DNA of 64,000 nucleotides from the NCBI GenBank assembly GCA_001464125.1, contig LNEP01000003.1, positions 124,001-188,000 of the forward strand, given 5' to 3'. Both the position numbers and the translations under genes were made by a program. The DNA is from Betaproteobacteria bacterium Ga0077540. Its GTDB lineage: Bacteria > Pseudomonadota > Gammaproteobacteria > Burkholderiales > Methylophilaceae. The notes beneath the pieces were generated by a model. The model ran no database searches, was not told the origin of the DNA, and worked only from the letters and a program-made list of their open reading frames with translations. Positions 44,261 to 53,512 of this stretch are shown in pieces. Numbering within the stretch: position 1 is the first letter of the stretch; each line of letters starts with the position of its first letter.

Positions 44261-44908
44261 TTAAGCGCTTAGCAGTTGTATTGTATTGTCATTACTCCCC
44301 GCCATCCAGACCTCAAAAAACTCGCGAACAACGTTTAAAAATAATTGACGAGAGTTTTTCAAGCGGAATAATGGCAAAGTCATATCGACAGCAACACGAT
44401 AAATCGCTCCACTTTTTTGTGGTGCCTCGCGTAAACGCAATAACATAATTTTTGCCAGGCGCAACTTGACCACAATTACACCTTTAGGCAACCCTTGTTG
44501 ACGCATGGTATGCAAATACCGCTCCAGCTGTGCACTCTCTGTTTCGTCAAAGATAACCGTTTCAAGCATATAGGTGATCTGCTTGAGGGTCGTCGGTAAT
44601 GGTGTCCAATCCACAACATTGTGCGTGCCGTATTGTTCGCTCAATAAAGCGATGGCTTTGATGTCTTGCATCCAAAACGGGTAAAACTCACGAGCGACTT
44701 GCATGTGAAAATGCCAGGCCTGATCACGTGTTTTTTTCATGATCATATTAAGCGCGCCTGCATAGGCATTGCGGTCGTAAGGTTTGGCAACCAGACCAGA
44801 AATTAGCCTTGTCAAAAACTCTATGCGTGCATCCAAACTGCTCTGTGCGATACCTTTGCCGCGCAGAAAGCTTACATAGGCATTTAATGCTTCATTTTCT
44901 ACCGACAT
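44261..44908 (-). CDS. Hypothetical protein, unrecognised
   Basis: A 215-residue helical protein. The N-terminal stretch (LNAYVSFLRGKGIAQSSLDARI, about 8-28) looks somewhat like the core-binding region of tyrosine recombinases, but there is no catalytic domain. The remainder is helical, with Trp- and Phe-rich segments (AWHFHMQVAREFYPFWMQD). No signal peptide, membrane helix or metal motif is visible. It ends two bases from the bamD stop, convergent, and lies 15 bases after trhO on the same strand, so it may be co-transcribed with trhO. Function unknown. Confidence 0.55.
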   Translation of the reverse strand: MSVENEALNAYVSFLRGKGIAQSSLDARIEFLTRLISGLVAKPYDRNAYAGALNMIMKKTRDQAWHFHMQVAREFYPFWMQDIKAIALLSEQYGTHNVVDWTPLPTTLKQITYMLETVIFDETESAQLERYLHTMRQQGLPKGVIVVKLRLAKIMLLRLREAPQKSGAIYRVAVDMTLPLFRLKNSRQLFLNVVREFFEVWMAGSNDNTIQLLSA

Positions 44909-44923
44909 ATTGCCCGCCTTTGG

Positions 44924-45847
44924 TTAAGAGGTTTTTTGTTTTTCCCCAATATGTGTGTCGCCGCGTTGTTTTGCCAAAATCACCTGTCTTTGCCTTTCGG
45001 TTAAGGCGGCTTTTTTTTCTTCAGATGTTTTATCATAACAATGCGGGCAGCTTATCCCAGGTGTATATTGCGGGCTTTTCAGCTCTTCTGGTGACAATGG
45101 CATACGGCAGGCATAGCATTGATCATATTCACCCACTTCTAAACCATGTTTCACCGCAACACGTTGATCAAACACAAAGCATTCACCTTCCCACATACTT
45201 TGTTCTTTCGGCACGGTTTCCAAATACTTGAGAATACCGCCCTGCAAATGATAAACCTCTTCAAAACCTTGCTGCTTCATAAAGGAAGAGGCTTTTTCGC
45301 AACGTATACCACCGGTACAAAACATCGCCACTTTTTTATGTTTCGTCTTATCTAAGTTTTTCGCAACGTATTCTGGAAATTCTCTGAATGTAGTGGTCTT
45401 AGGATCTACCGCACCTTTAAACGTGCCAATATGTACTTCGTAATCATTACGTGTGTCTAACAAGATCACATCAGGGTCAGAAATTAACATATTCCAATCT
45501 TCTGGCTTTACGTAGGTACCGACTACCTGATTGGGGTCAATCCCGTTAACCCCCATAGTCACAATCTCTTTTTTAAGTTTGACCTTCATCCGGTAAAACG
45601 GATGTTTGTCGGCATACGATTCCTTATGCTCTAAATCGCTAAATTCCGGGTAAGTTCTCAGGTAGGCTAGTAAAGCCTGAACATCTTCTGGTACACCAGC
45701 AATCGTGCCATTAATGCCTTCCAGCGCTAGCAACAATGTACCCTTGATGCGGTGTTGCTGACACGCAGCCAGAATGGGCGCTTGCAGTAACTGGTAGTTT
45801 GGCAAGCTAACGAATTTATAAAGGGCGGCAGTTAAAAATTGATTCAT
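44924..45847 (-). CDS. trhO: tRNA uridine(34) hydroxylase TrhO (rhodanese-related)
   Basis: A 307-residue protein. It has an N-terminal acylphosphatase-like part, the rhodanese domain (about 122-217) with the catalytic cysteine C177 in [11 protein letters not shown], and C-terminal zinc-like cysteines ([18 protein letters not shown]). TrhO uses O2 to hydroxylate uridine 34 of tRNAs. The length matches YceA/TrhO. It is followed by the 215-residue unknown gene. Confidence 0.92.
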   Translation of the reverse strand: MNQFLTAALYKFVSLPNYQLLQAPILAACQQHRIKGTLLLALEGINGTIAGVPEDVQALLAYLRTYPEFSDLEHKESYADKHPFYRMKVKLKKEIVTMGVNGIDPNQVVGTYVKPEDWNMLISDPDVILLDTRNDYEVHIGTFKGAVDPKTTTFREFPEYVAKNLDKTKHKKVAMFCTGGIRCEKASSFMKQQGFEEVYHLQGGILKYLETVPKEQSMWEGECFVFDQRVAVKHGLEVGEYDQCYACRMPLSPEELKSPQYTPGISCPHCYDKTSEEKKAALTERQRQVILAKQRGDTHIGEKQKTS

Positions 45848-45905
45848 TGCGTAATAACATTAATTTTAAAATGGGTATTTTATCATCACCCGCTCTAAAT
45901 TCGTA

Positions 45906-46430
45906 TTAAAACCAATATTTGGGATACTGACCTTCGCGAGTGATATTGTTATAAATGAGGGCGACAATGGTAATTGCAATGGCACCAAACAAGGTGGGAA
46001 ACAGCAGGAAATCCCAACTCAAACCACCATGAGATGCTGCGAGCAGCCATACAATCACTGGATTTGAACCCGCAGGTGGGTGTACGGTGCGGGTCACCAT
46101 CATCAACGCTACCGCTGTAGCTACCGCAATCGCTAACCCCCACCAAGTCACGCCCAATAGTGAAACCACAGTTAACCCGACCAAAGAACTTAAGAAATGA
46201 CCACCGATGGTATTACGTGGCTGAGCAAATGGCGCATCCGGATAAGCAAAGAGAATCACACAGGATGCACCGAAAGAGCCAAGAATCAGCATATGCTCTA
46301 AGCGCTGCGTCATAATTGCAACCACGGCTATTGCGATGAATGCACCTAGCCATGCCAGCCCTATAGCTCTGGCAGAAAACGGTGCCGGCAAAGCTGCACG
46401 CTCCCCTTGCAGTTTTTTCAATTGCTTCAT
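45906..46430 (-). CDS. HPP-family integral membrane protein
   Basis: A 174-residue protein with four to five membrane helices. The family motif HPPAGSNP (residues 117-124) lies before the last helix, and the polar loop with DAPFAQPRNTIGGHFLSSL is typical. HPP proteins are reported as nitrite or small-anion transporters in some organisms, but a role here is unproven. It follows fhcC by 65 bases on the same strand and may be in the fhc transcript, perhaps to export formate-like anions; this is speculative. Confidence 0.82.
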   Translation of the reverse strand: MKQLKKLQGERAALPAPFSARAIGLAWLGAFIAIAVVAIMTQRLEHMLILGSFGASCVILFAYPDAPFAQPRNTIGGHFLSSLVGLTVVSLLGVTWWGLAIAVATAVALMMVTRTVHPPAGSNPVIVWLLAASHGGLSWDFLLFPTLFGAIAITIVALIYNNITREGQYPKYWF

Positions 46431-46495
46431 GCTTAATCCTCTCTTTATTTTTTAAATTATGGGGCTGTTGCAATCAAGCTAACCAAGGCCTATGG

Positions 46496-47161
46496 CTACT
46501 TGGCCAATACTAATATCTCCGCCTTGCCTAATCCAGACACATCCCCCACAAAGCGTTGCACACGCATTTGCGTTAATGTTGCAAATTTTGAGTCCAGCGC
46601 TTTAAAGGATTTATACAAAATATTCAGAAACGGTAATGTGTGCCAACCACAATCTAGCCAAGTGGCTTGCGTTGCAGGCACATGTGCTAGTAATAGTGTG
46701 CCGCGCTTCATGCCATACCCCAAACGCGCGCCAGTTTTACCCAACACACCCAATGTGCCAGCTTTCATGGTTGAGGCGCAATATTCACCCGCATCCCCCT
46801 CAATTAAGAGCATGCCCCGGCGCATGGTATCACCTGCACGCTCACCCACATTACCTTTGCAAATCAATACCCCGCCCTGCATGGCCGCACCAATAAAATC
46901 TCCCGCATCGCCTTCAATAGTGATTTGGCCTGATTTCATTTGATAGCCGATGTGGTGCAAACATGTTCGCGCTTGTTTAAACACAATATGCCTAGTGTCT
47001 TCGCCAGTCACATCAAACACATCCGCTACTGTATGCTGAGCCCCTAAACGTAGCGCCTTAATTTCGGCAAGAGCTTTACCTACCAGCATATCGGGGGTAA
47101 GTGACCGACAATCAACGGTATGTGTGACTGTGGGTTTTAATGTAAATATGGTTGCACTCAT
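46496..47161 (-). CDS. fhcC: Formyltransferase/hydrolase complex subunit C
   Basis: A 221-residue subunit with a right-handed beta-helix, like FwdC/FmdC of methanogens. Repeated Gly-rich turns such as IEGDAGDFIGAAMQGGVLIC and IEGDAGEYCASTMKAG form about six coils. In methylotrophs it joins FhcA, B and D to convert formyl-H4MPT to formate via formyl-methylofuran. Its start overlaps fhcD by four bases (ATGA). It is the last core subunit in the order B-A-(split-barrel protein)-D-C. Confidence 0.93.
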   Translation of the reverse strand: MSATIFTLKPTVTHTVDCRSLTPDMLVGKALAEIKALRLGAQHTVADVFDVTGEDTRHIVFKQARTCLHHIGYQMKSGQITIEGDAGDFIGAAMQGGVLICKGNVGERAGDTMRRGMLLIEGDAGEYCASTMKAGTLGVLGKTGARLGYGMKRGTLLLAHVPATQATWLDCGWHTLPFLNILYKSFKALDSKFATLTQMRVQRFVGDVSGLGKAEILVLAK

Positions 47162-48096
47162 GCTGTGGTTGCTCCTGCTAAATTGCCTTGCAAGATTTGA
47201 TGTAATTTAAAATGATGTTGCCCGAGTTTACCGCCGTAATTGCCCGCCGAAATCCGTTTAATCCCTGCTTCACTGCCCAAACTACAAGCGGCCTCAATGC
47301 CCACTTTCATAGATAGGGCAATATCCTCAAACGTGAGACCGTCAATCACAATTTCCATCACGCTCTCAATATCCATATCCAATTCGGTTTTCACCACACC
47401 TTTTAAAGTGGGGCAAAATGCATCATTGGTGCTCGCAAACATTTTAGGGTACTTACTCCCCACTTTTGAGCCAGAACGTACCACACCACCAGGAAAAGGC
47501 ATAATCACGTTTGGTATTTTCTTCATGGCTTCAATGGCGGCCTCGCAGGCAGCCAAGACTTGTGGCTGACTAGTGCCTAACACTAAAAAGTTACCACCGC
47601 CAATCGCGCGCACCATGCCTGTGGTTTCTTGGGTTAAAAACTCGCCATCCATCACTGGAATCCGCCAATAGCGTTGGTTTTTGCCATGCGTATCGGGAAT
47701 CAATTTAGCCACCTGATTGCCATCGCCAAAATAGCGCAAATGCTTACCTAAACTAATCTGGTCTTCAGAATCAATGCCAGAAAATGCGGCGGCGGTTGGG
47801 CAAGTCAGAATACATTGCCCCATGCGGGTTTCCAACTGTTGCATCAATACTTTGCTGCCCATGGCAAACATAAGAATGCTCACACCTGGACGACCGTCCG
47901 GCGTTGCATCTGGGGCTAATTCACGCTCAATGCCTGCTTCCACGCCACAGCCAATTACACTGGTGGCAAAGCCAGTCATGGCATTGGCCGCGTTGTAAGC
48001 CCACTTTAAATTTTGTGCGGTAACGATGACGCGCGTACCACGCATATTAAAGGCTTCGGCAAAAGTATCGTCTATTTGTACGCCATTGATATTCAT
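47158..48096 (-). CDS. fhcD: Formylmethanofuran-H4MPT formyltransferase, FhcD subunit
   Basis: A protein of about 312 residues, similar to archaeal Ftr. It begins MNINGVQIDDTFAEAFNMRG and has TRVIVTAQNLKWAYNAANAM and GCGVEAGIERELAPDATPDG. It transfers the formyl group between H4MPT and methylofuran. The start at 48096 is chosen because an extended open frame would overlap the upstream split-barrel gene. It is followed with overlap by fhcC. Confidence 0.94.
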   Translation of the reverse strand: MNINGVQIDDTFAEAFNMRGTRVIVTAQNLKWAYNAANAMTGFATSVIGCGVEAGIERELAPDATPDGRPGVSILMFAMGSKVLMQQLETRMGQCILTCPTAAAFSGIDSEDQISLGKHLRYFGDGNQVAKLIPDTHGKNQRYWRIPVMDGEFLTQETTGMVRAIGGGNFLVLGTSQPQVLAACEAAIEAMKKIPNVIMPFPGGVVRSGSKVGSKYPKMFASTNDAFCPTLKGVVKTELDMDIESVMEIVIDGLTFEDIALSMKVGIEAACSLGSEAGIKRISAGNYGGKLGQHHFKLHQILQGNLAGATTA

Positions 48097-48115
48097 AATG
48101 TCTTGTTCACATTGT

Positions 48116-48775
48116 TTACGCTTCGGGGTGACCCGTTTTGATTTTCTCAACCCAGGTATCAATATCGATTGTGCCTAGTGTTTCAACTTTGGCTTTGTCT
48201 TTTTCCAAAATGACATCTTGCATCAGGTCTATTCGCTTCCATTCTGCAACAGGCGTCTCGCAAGCCGCTCTTGGCACATATCTGGATTCACGCACTTTTT
48301 CCATTTGGTGAACATAGCGTGGACAGTTTTGCCAAAGTTCAGACAATTTAACAACCACAACAAACTCGGCCTCTTTATATTGTGACATCAGTGCAGGCTC
48401 TCTAGAGATTGAAGCAGTGCCTTGCACACGTATACGGTGTGGCTTATCAAACGAAATAAATAACAATCCCACTTGAGGATTGGTGCTGATATTGCCGATG
48501 GAAAAAAACATGCCATTACCGTCATAGCTTGGAAAAATCAGGGTATTGGCATCAACCACTTTCACAAATCCAGCATCACCGCCTTTGTAAGACACAGTAG
48601 GCCTACCCTGATGATCGATGCTGGATAAAAAGAACATATCCTGATGTTCAATAAACCCTTTGGCATCCTCATCAAACTCGGTTTTACAAGCAATAGCCTC
48701 CACGCGATCTGCTAACTGCGTGGTGCCAAACTCTGCCTGTAGTTTCCTATGTTGCTCTCCGTACAAACGGCTCAT
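48116..48775 (-). CDS. Pyridoxamine 5'-phosphate oxidase-family (split-barrel) protein in the fhc operon
   Basis: A 219-residue split-barrel protein. It contains HQDMFFLSSIDHQGRPTVSY, then KGGDAGFVKVVDANTLIFPS and the NPQVGLLFISFDKPHRIRVQ strands, as in FMN-binding PPOX proteins. It lies between fhcA (11-base gap) and fhcD (19-base gap), on the same strand and in the same operon. Its enzymatic activity is unknown; flavin reductase or protective functions are possible. It is not one of the four known complex subunits, so its presence in the operon is notable. Confidence 0.8.
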   Translation of the reverse strand: MSRLYGEQHRKLQAEFGTTQLADRVEAIACKTEFDEDAKGFIEHQDMFFLSSIDHQGRPTVSYKGGDAGFVKVVDANTLIFPSYDGNGMFFSIGNISTNPQVGLLFISFDKPHRIRVQGTASISREPALMSQYKEAEFVVVVKLSELWQNCPRYVHQMEKVRESRYVPRAACETPVAEWKRIDLMQDVILEKDKAKVETLGTIDIDTWVEKIKTGHPEA

Positions 48776-48786
48776 GCTTAATCCTC

Positions 48787-50451
48787 TTAATTTTTGTAAT
48801 GGTCGATCACTTGATTACGCCCATCTTGTGCAATCTCGTCATTGCTTATCTTAAAGTTATCCAATTGAATGGTATGGTATTGGTCAAAATAGTCTTTAAG
48901 ACCTTTTTCAACACCTGCGTCATAAGCAGGCTTGGTAGTATGTGTTTTGCCCCATACCACTTTGACTACCTTGCCATCTTTCACCACCAGCTCGCCGTCT
49001 TTAAACACGTAATCCGGCTTGCTAAACATCGCTTCTTTATCTTCTTGGTCAGTATATACAGTGATATCCGCAGCAGCGCCTACACCCAAATGGCCACGAT
49101 CCTGCAAACCAATGAGTTTGGCAGCAGCGGCGCGTGTCATGGTTGCAATCTCATACAAACTGTACTCACGGTTCAAGCTAGTTAAGTTACTCATGGCTTG
49201 TGCGTCTAGGTTCAACTTGGCAAACGCATCGTTTCTGAAGCTTTTATCCATCAACAAGCGAATCAAGTGTGGGTAACTTGTGAATGGCGCACCGTTAGGA
49301 TGGTCTGTGGTTAAGAAAATACGCCACGGATCTTCCACGCTTAAGAAAATCTCCAAACCAATCGCCCATTGCAATGCATTCACATAGTTTTGGTCACGGT
49401 ATTTGAATGGCACCACACCACAACCGGCATCGCACTCAATATCCATAATCACCGATTTTTTAGGATTAGCAATTTTGGCATTCAGATGTTGCATCATATT
49501 GTCGCCAGAGGCAGTGACCGTTTGTCCAAATAAAATTTGGCCTACGTCTGCGCTGATATGCTTGTTGCTGTTGAGCGCTTGCGCAATTTGCGCGGCCGCG
49601 GAAGAGAATTTTTTATCGCCTTCAGTCCCATAACTATGAAACTGAATATGCGTGAGGTGCATCGGAATACCATCACTTGCACCCATGGTGTCTAGCGTGG
49701 TTTGGAAGTTACCCGCCGCCCCTAAGTTATTGCAATGCACGTGTAAGGGTTTTGCAATGCCAAGCTCGTTCACTGCACGACTTAAACTCTGCAAAATTTG
49801 GCGCGGTGTGACTTGGTAATGCACATTATTTTCGTCTAAATTTAAGCGGCGCTGGTTAAACTTGAATGCAGAAATACCCCCAGGATTCACCACTTTAATG
49901 CCAATGGTTTGTGTGGCATGCAATGTCCAAGCTACGTAATCGTTAATCGCTTTTTGGTCTGCTTTACCTGCTAGCAAGCGCAAAAAGTAATCATCATTGC
50001 CCAACATGGCGTAACCGCCTTTGTCAATCATGGGCGTATCACCCATTTCCAAATGCGCTTGACGGGCGTTGATGGCTAAAATTGCGGGTTCAAAAGCTGC
50101 GGTATAACCCATCTCAATGTAGCGCATGCCAGTATCGGTGGTACTAGGGGTAGCATTGTGTGTGCAACTGGGTGAGCAAATATGCGCTTCAGGCTCGGTA
50201 TAACGTTTGGTTTCCTGATATTCCGGCAGCATCATGCGGGCAATATTCACTTTACCGCCACCAATGTGGCTGTGCATATCAATGGCACCCGCCATCACAA
50301 TCTTGCCGTTTAAATCAATGGTTTGGTTTATTTTTTCAGAATCCCCCGGCTTAGCTATAATGCGGCCATCACGAATATAAATATCTTCTTTTACCCCGTC
50401 TTTACCATGCGCAGGGTCAATCAATTTGGCGTTTTTCAATAAGGTAATCAT
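48787..50451 (-). CDS. fhcA: Formyltransferase/hydrolase complex subunit A (amidohydrolase)
   Basis: A 554-residue amidohydrolase-family subunit. It has H60 and H62 in AIDMHSHIGGGKVNIARMML, the PLHVHCNNLG motif (H237, H239) and HLTHIQFHSYG. These are zinc ligands of the hydrolase site that releases formate from formyl-methylofuran. The C-terminal part extends to about residue 554, as in FwdA. It overlaps the fhcB stop by four bases, so the two are co-translated. It is preceded by fhcB and followed by the split-barrel gene. Confidence 0.95.
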   Translation of the reverse strand: MITLLKNAKLIDPAHGKDGVKEDIYIRDGRIIAKPGDSEKINQTIDLNGKIVMAGAIDMHSHIGGGKVNIARMMLPEYQETKRYTEPEAHICSPSCTHNATPSTTDTGMRYIEMGYTAAFEPAILAINARQAHLEMGDTPMIDKGGYAMLGNDDYFLRLLAGKADQKAINDYVAWTLHATQTIGIKVVNPGGISAFKFNQRRLNLDENNVHYQVTPRQILQSLSRAVNELGIAKPLHVHCNNLGAAGNFQTTLDTMGASDGIPMHLTHIQFHSYGTEGDKKFSSAAAQIAQALNSNKHISADVGQILFGQTVTASGDNMMQHLNAKIANPKKSVIMDIECDAGCGVVPFKYRDQNYVNALQWAIGLEIFLSVEDPWRIFLTTDHPNGAPFTSYPHLIRLLMDKSFRNDAFAKLNLDAQAMSNLTSLNREYSLYEIATMTRAAAAKLIGLQDRGHLGVGAAADITVYTDQEDKEAMFSKPDYVFKDGELVVKDGKVVKVVWGKTHTTKPAYDAGVEKGLKDYFDQYHTIQLDNFKISNDEIAQDGRNQVIDHYKN

Positions 50452-51680
50452 GCCAGTTTAGCCTCCAATTGCTGCATCACTTCGGCCAATGTTGGCAACG
50501 CAGTCTCACGCACTTTTTTTAATGGCAGCACAACAGAAGAATCCACTCTAAACAAAGTCCCTGCAGCATCCAAACCAGGCGTCGCTATTGGAATAAACAC
50601 ATCAGGCGCCGTGTTAAATACTGTATCGGGGTGCCCAAATACTATCACCGGTTTATTGACAATTGGCGCTGGTTTATCTGGACTAAAGCTATTGACCCAA
50701 ATCACCAAATCATGCGTATCCAGCGTATGCTCTCCCAAAGTAAGGCCATCCAACCAAGTATGCGCATAATTGACGGTAGTATCACCGTCACTACCACCTA
50801 AAGCCAAACCCATAGCGCGTGAGTGCTGATTCAATATCGCCACACTCTCGGTAATATTTTGTATGGTGAGTTCAGCGTGAGGAAAGTCTAAATCCTTAGC
50901 CACCCAAACCAATACCGCATACTTAGCTTGTTTAAGTTGCTCAACGAGTTGGTCTAATGCACTGACAGCAACCCCTGCGACAGCATCTACTTTGAGCGTT
51001 TTTCCTTGCAGCAAAGCACGTAGTGCTGCGGTCACTTCTGGTAAATATTTGGTAGCACATGGCATCACCGTAGGTTGAACACCCACTGGACTCAAGCCGG
51101 GTGCAACATCTAAATCATCACCACCCAAATACACTATTTTGCGTGCACTTGGGTCAGTAAACATAGCGTCATCCACCCACACTGCACGCTCAAAAAAGCG
51201 TGGGTTATGGCTAACCACATCTGTGCCTATCAACACAATCATGTCCGCACGGTTTTTCACTTCCGTCAGCGTGGTCGTTTGCCAACCAGTCGATTGCAAC
51301 ACCTTGGTATTACGCAACGAGCTTTGCACATTCATGTGCATCATCTCAGCCTTGATTTTTTGCGCAAAAGGATAAGCGGCTCTAAATCCAGCAAGATCGG
51401 TACTCAAGCCAGCGATTAATGGTGATTGTGCTGCTGCTGTCAACTCTGCCACGCGTCCTAGCGCATCAGCAAGGCTAACCGGCTTACCAGCAATCATGGG
51501 TGAGGTGGTTTTTAGAGGGCTAGAGAAGAAAGCTATTGCTTTAGCACAAGGCTTGCCCGATTTTAGAGTGACCGCCGGTTTCGCGTCAGCACTTTGCCAA
51601 CTTACTGCCACATCGTCACACAGCAAGCCACAAGCTGGACATGTTGCAAGCACGTTTTGAGGAGAGGATATCGTTTGCAT
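50448..51680 (-). CDS. fhcB: Formyltransferase/hydrolase complex subunit B
   Basis: A 410-residue protein similar to FmdB/FwdB, the molybdenum or tungsten subunit of methanogen formylmethanofuran dehydrogenase. The N-terminus keeps four cysteines (C14, C17, C21, C45; TCPACGLLCDD and GKPC), an iron-sulfur pattern. The TLTEVKNRADMIVLIGTD segment is intact. The CHGP-type stretch that supplies the metal-ligand cysteine in archaeal FwdB is replaced (NTKVLQSTGWQ), so redox catalysis is not expected. This agrees with its known structural role in the hydrolase complex. It is the first gene of the operon, with a sigma-70 promoter upstream. Confidence 0.93.
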   Translation of the reverse strand: MQTISSPQNVLATCPACGLLCDDVAVSWQSADAKPAVTLKSGKPCAKAIAFFSSPLKTTSPMIAGKPVSLADALGRVAELTAAAQSPLIAGLSTDLAGFRAAYPFAQKIKAEMMHMNVQSSLRNTKVLQSTGWQTTTLTEVKNRADMIVLIGTDVVSHNPRFFERAVWVDDAMFTDPSARKIVYLGGDDLDVAPGLSPVGVQPTVMPCATKYLPEVTAALRALLQGKTLKVDAVAGVAVSALDQLVEQLKQAKYAVLVWVAKDLDFPHAELTIQNITESVAILNQHSRAMGLALGGSDGDTTVNYAHTWLDGLTLGEHTLDTHDLVIWVNSFSPDKPAPIVNKPVIVFGHPDTVFNTAPDVFIPIATPGLDAAGTLFRVDSSVVLPLKKVRETALPTLAEVMQQLEAKLA

Positions 51681-51710
51681 GGATCCTATTCTGCCATAGT
51701 TTAATTGGGT

Positions 51711-51738
51711 TCTATACTAGTTTGCACGCATGTTGCAA
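51711..51738 (-). promoter_or_regulatory. Sigma-70 promoter of the fhc operon
   Basis: On the minus strand: TTGCAA, 16 bases, TATAGA. Transcription from about 51704 leaves about 24 bases before the fhcB ATG with AGGAT in it. The -35 forms part of a short dyad TTGCA-N7-TGCAA (51722-51738), a possible operator. Confidence 0.65.
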
Positions 51739-51921
51739 GCTAGCACAATTGTCCAAAACATCATAGCCTATTCTGCACCCCCTAATTTTGCCATTAACGT
51801 TATAAACCGCCTTTTATTCTGGGTTTGGTCGGTTATTTTACGAAATTCCACAACTGACAAAGCTGACGCTAATTACAACTTTTGGTTTATTAAAAGCGCT
51901 AAAAATGATATGGTTATGGTC

Positions 51922-51950
51922 TTGTTAAGTAGTTATTTTAATTCTTTAAT
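51922..51950 (+). promoter_or_regulatory. Possible sigma-70 promoter of ndk
   Basis: TTGTTA (51922-51927), 17 bases, TTTAAT (51945-51950). A start near 51957 would leave an 18-base leader with TTTGGAG before the ATG at 51975. The rest of the 51739-51921 gap shows nothing further. Confidence 0.45.
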
Positions 51951-51974
51951 TTTGTTATTTTATTTGGAGTCTTC

Positions 51975-52379
51975 ATGGCAGTAGAACGCACCCTTAGCAT
52001 TATCAAACCAGACGCAGTGGCGAAAAACGTGATTGGTCAAATTTACACACGTTTTGAAAATGCTGGTTTAAAAATCGTGGCCGCTAAAATGGCACAACTT
52101 ACGCGCGCAGAAGCAGAAGGCTTTTATGCAGTGCACAAAGAACGTCCTTTCTTTAACGCGTTAGTGGAATTTATGATTTCTGGCCCAGTGATGATTCAAG
52201 CGTTAGAGGGCGAGAATGCTGTACTGAAAAACCGTGAGTTGATGGGCGCAACCAACCCGAAAGAAGCTGCTGCAGGTACGATTCGTGCTGACTTTGCTGA
52301 AAGCATTGATGCCAACGCAGTACACGGTTCAGATTCTGCTGAGAATGCTGCAATCGAAATCAAATACTTTTTTGGTTAA
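51975..52379 (+). CDS. ndk: Nucleoside diphosphate kinase
   Basis: A 134-residue NDK. It begins [20 protein letters not shown] and has [14 protein letters not shown] and the active-site histidine in the [12 protein letters not shown] segment. It balances nucleoside triphosphates. It is followed by rlmN, 29 bases on. TTTGGAG before the ATG is the ribosome site. Confidence 0.97.
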   Translation: MAVERTLSIIKPDAVAKNVIGQIYTRFENAGLKIVAAKMAQLTRAEAEGFYAVHKERPFFNALVEFMISGPVMIQALEGENAVLKNRELMGATNPKEAAAGTIRADFAESIDANAVHGSDSAENAAIEIKYFFG

Positions 52380-52408
52380 TTCCAAACGGGACTTAAAAAG
52401 GTTTAACG

Positions 52409-53512
52409 TTGATTAATTTACTGAATTTCAATCAACCACAGCTCGCCGATTACTTTGTCAGTATCGGCGAGAAGCCTTTTCGTGCCAAACAAATGATGCG
52501 TTGGATGCATCATTTTGGGGTAACCGATATTAATCAAATGACGGATATCGCCAAAGTATTACGAGAAAAACTAATTGCAGAAACAGAAATGAAGTTGCCG
52601 GATGTGCAATTAGAACAAATCTCCGATGACGGCACCCGAAAATGGCTCATCGGCACCGACACTGCCAACAGTATCGAGACCGTATTTATCCCAGAAGATG
52701 ACCGTGGCACGCTATGCATATCTAGCCAAGTAGGATGTGCTTTGGAATGCACATTTTGCAGTACAGGCCGTCAAGGGTTTAACCGCAATTTAAGCGTGTC
52801 CGAAATTATCGGCCAGCTATGGATTGCGAATAAATCTTTACGCCAAGCAGATGGCTACGACATGCTACCCATCACGGACCGTATTATCTCCAATGTGGTG
52901 ATGATGGGCATGGGTGAGCCTCTGACCAATTACGACAATGTAGTCACCGCCATGCAAATCATGCTGGACGACAGCGCCTATGGCTTAAGCCGTCGCCGCG
53001 TCACGCTCTCCACCAGCGGCGTTGTGCCTGCCATGGATAGACTAAAAGAAGACTGCCCCGTGGCACTGGCAGTTTCTCTACACGCACCCAATGATGCATT
53101 GCGTGATGTGATTGTGCCTATTAACAAAAAATATCCGATTAAAGACTTGATGGCCGCATGTGAGCGTTATCTGGTTAAAGCACCACGTGATTTTGTAACC
53201 TTTGAATACGTCATGCTAGATGGTGTAAATGACAGTACAGAACATGCCCATCAGTTATTGGATATCGTTAAAAACGTACCTTGCAAGTTTAACTTAATAC
53301 CGTTTAATCCATTCCCTAATAGTGGTTATGAAACATCCAAACCTAGCCATATTCGCGTGTTCCGTGATATTTTAATGCAGGCAGGTTATGTCGTAACGGT
53401 GCGTAAAACACGTGGCGAAGATATTGATGCTGCTTGCGGACAATTGGCTGGCAAGGTGTTGGATAAAACCAAACGTAGTTTGAAACATATTTCTGTACAG
53501 GCGGTGTCTTAA
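52409..53512 (+). CDS. rlmN: 23S rRNA/tRNA adenine-C2 methyltransferase RlmN
   Basis: A 367-residue radical-SAM methyltransferase. The cluster cysteines are C110, C114 and C117 in [19 protein letters not shown], and the methylated C-terminal cysteine lies in [11 protein letters not shown]. The start is a TTG (52409) with AAAAAGG eight bases upstream. It methylates A2503 in 23S rRNA and A37 in some tRNAs. It overlaps the pilF start by one base. Confidence 0.95.
   Translation: MINLLNFNQPQLADYFVSIGEKPFRAKQMMRWMHHFGVTDINQMTDIAKVLREKLIAETEMKLPDVQLEQISDDGTRKWLIGTDTANSIETVFIPEDDRGTLCISSQVGCALECTFCSTGRQGFNRNLSVSEIIGQLWIANKSLRQADGYDMLPITDRIISNVVMMGMGEPLTNYDNVVTAMQIMLDDSAYGLSRRRVTLSTSGVVPAMDRLKEDCPVALAVSLHAPNDALRDVIVPINKKYPIKDLMAACERYLVKAPRDFVTFEYVMLDGVNDSTEHAHQLLDIVKNVPCKFNLIPFNPFPNSGYETSKPSHIRVFRDILMQAGYVVTVRKTRGEDIDAACGQLAGKVLDKTKRSLKHISVQAVS

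Noticed and set aside
46058..46076. A tRNA-like T-arm motif (GGATTTGAACCCGC)
   Set aside because: It lies inside the HPP coding region and is not accompanied by an acceptor stem, D-arm or anticodon arm.
51730..51984. An 84-codon plus-strand frame overlapping the ndk start
   Set aside because: It spans the ndk promoter and the divergent fhc promoter, overlaps the ndk coding start, and has no ribosome site.
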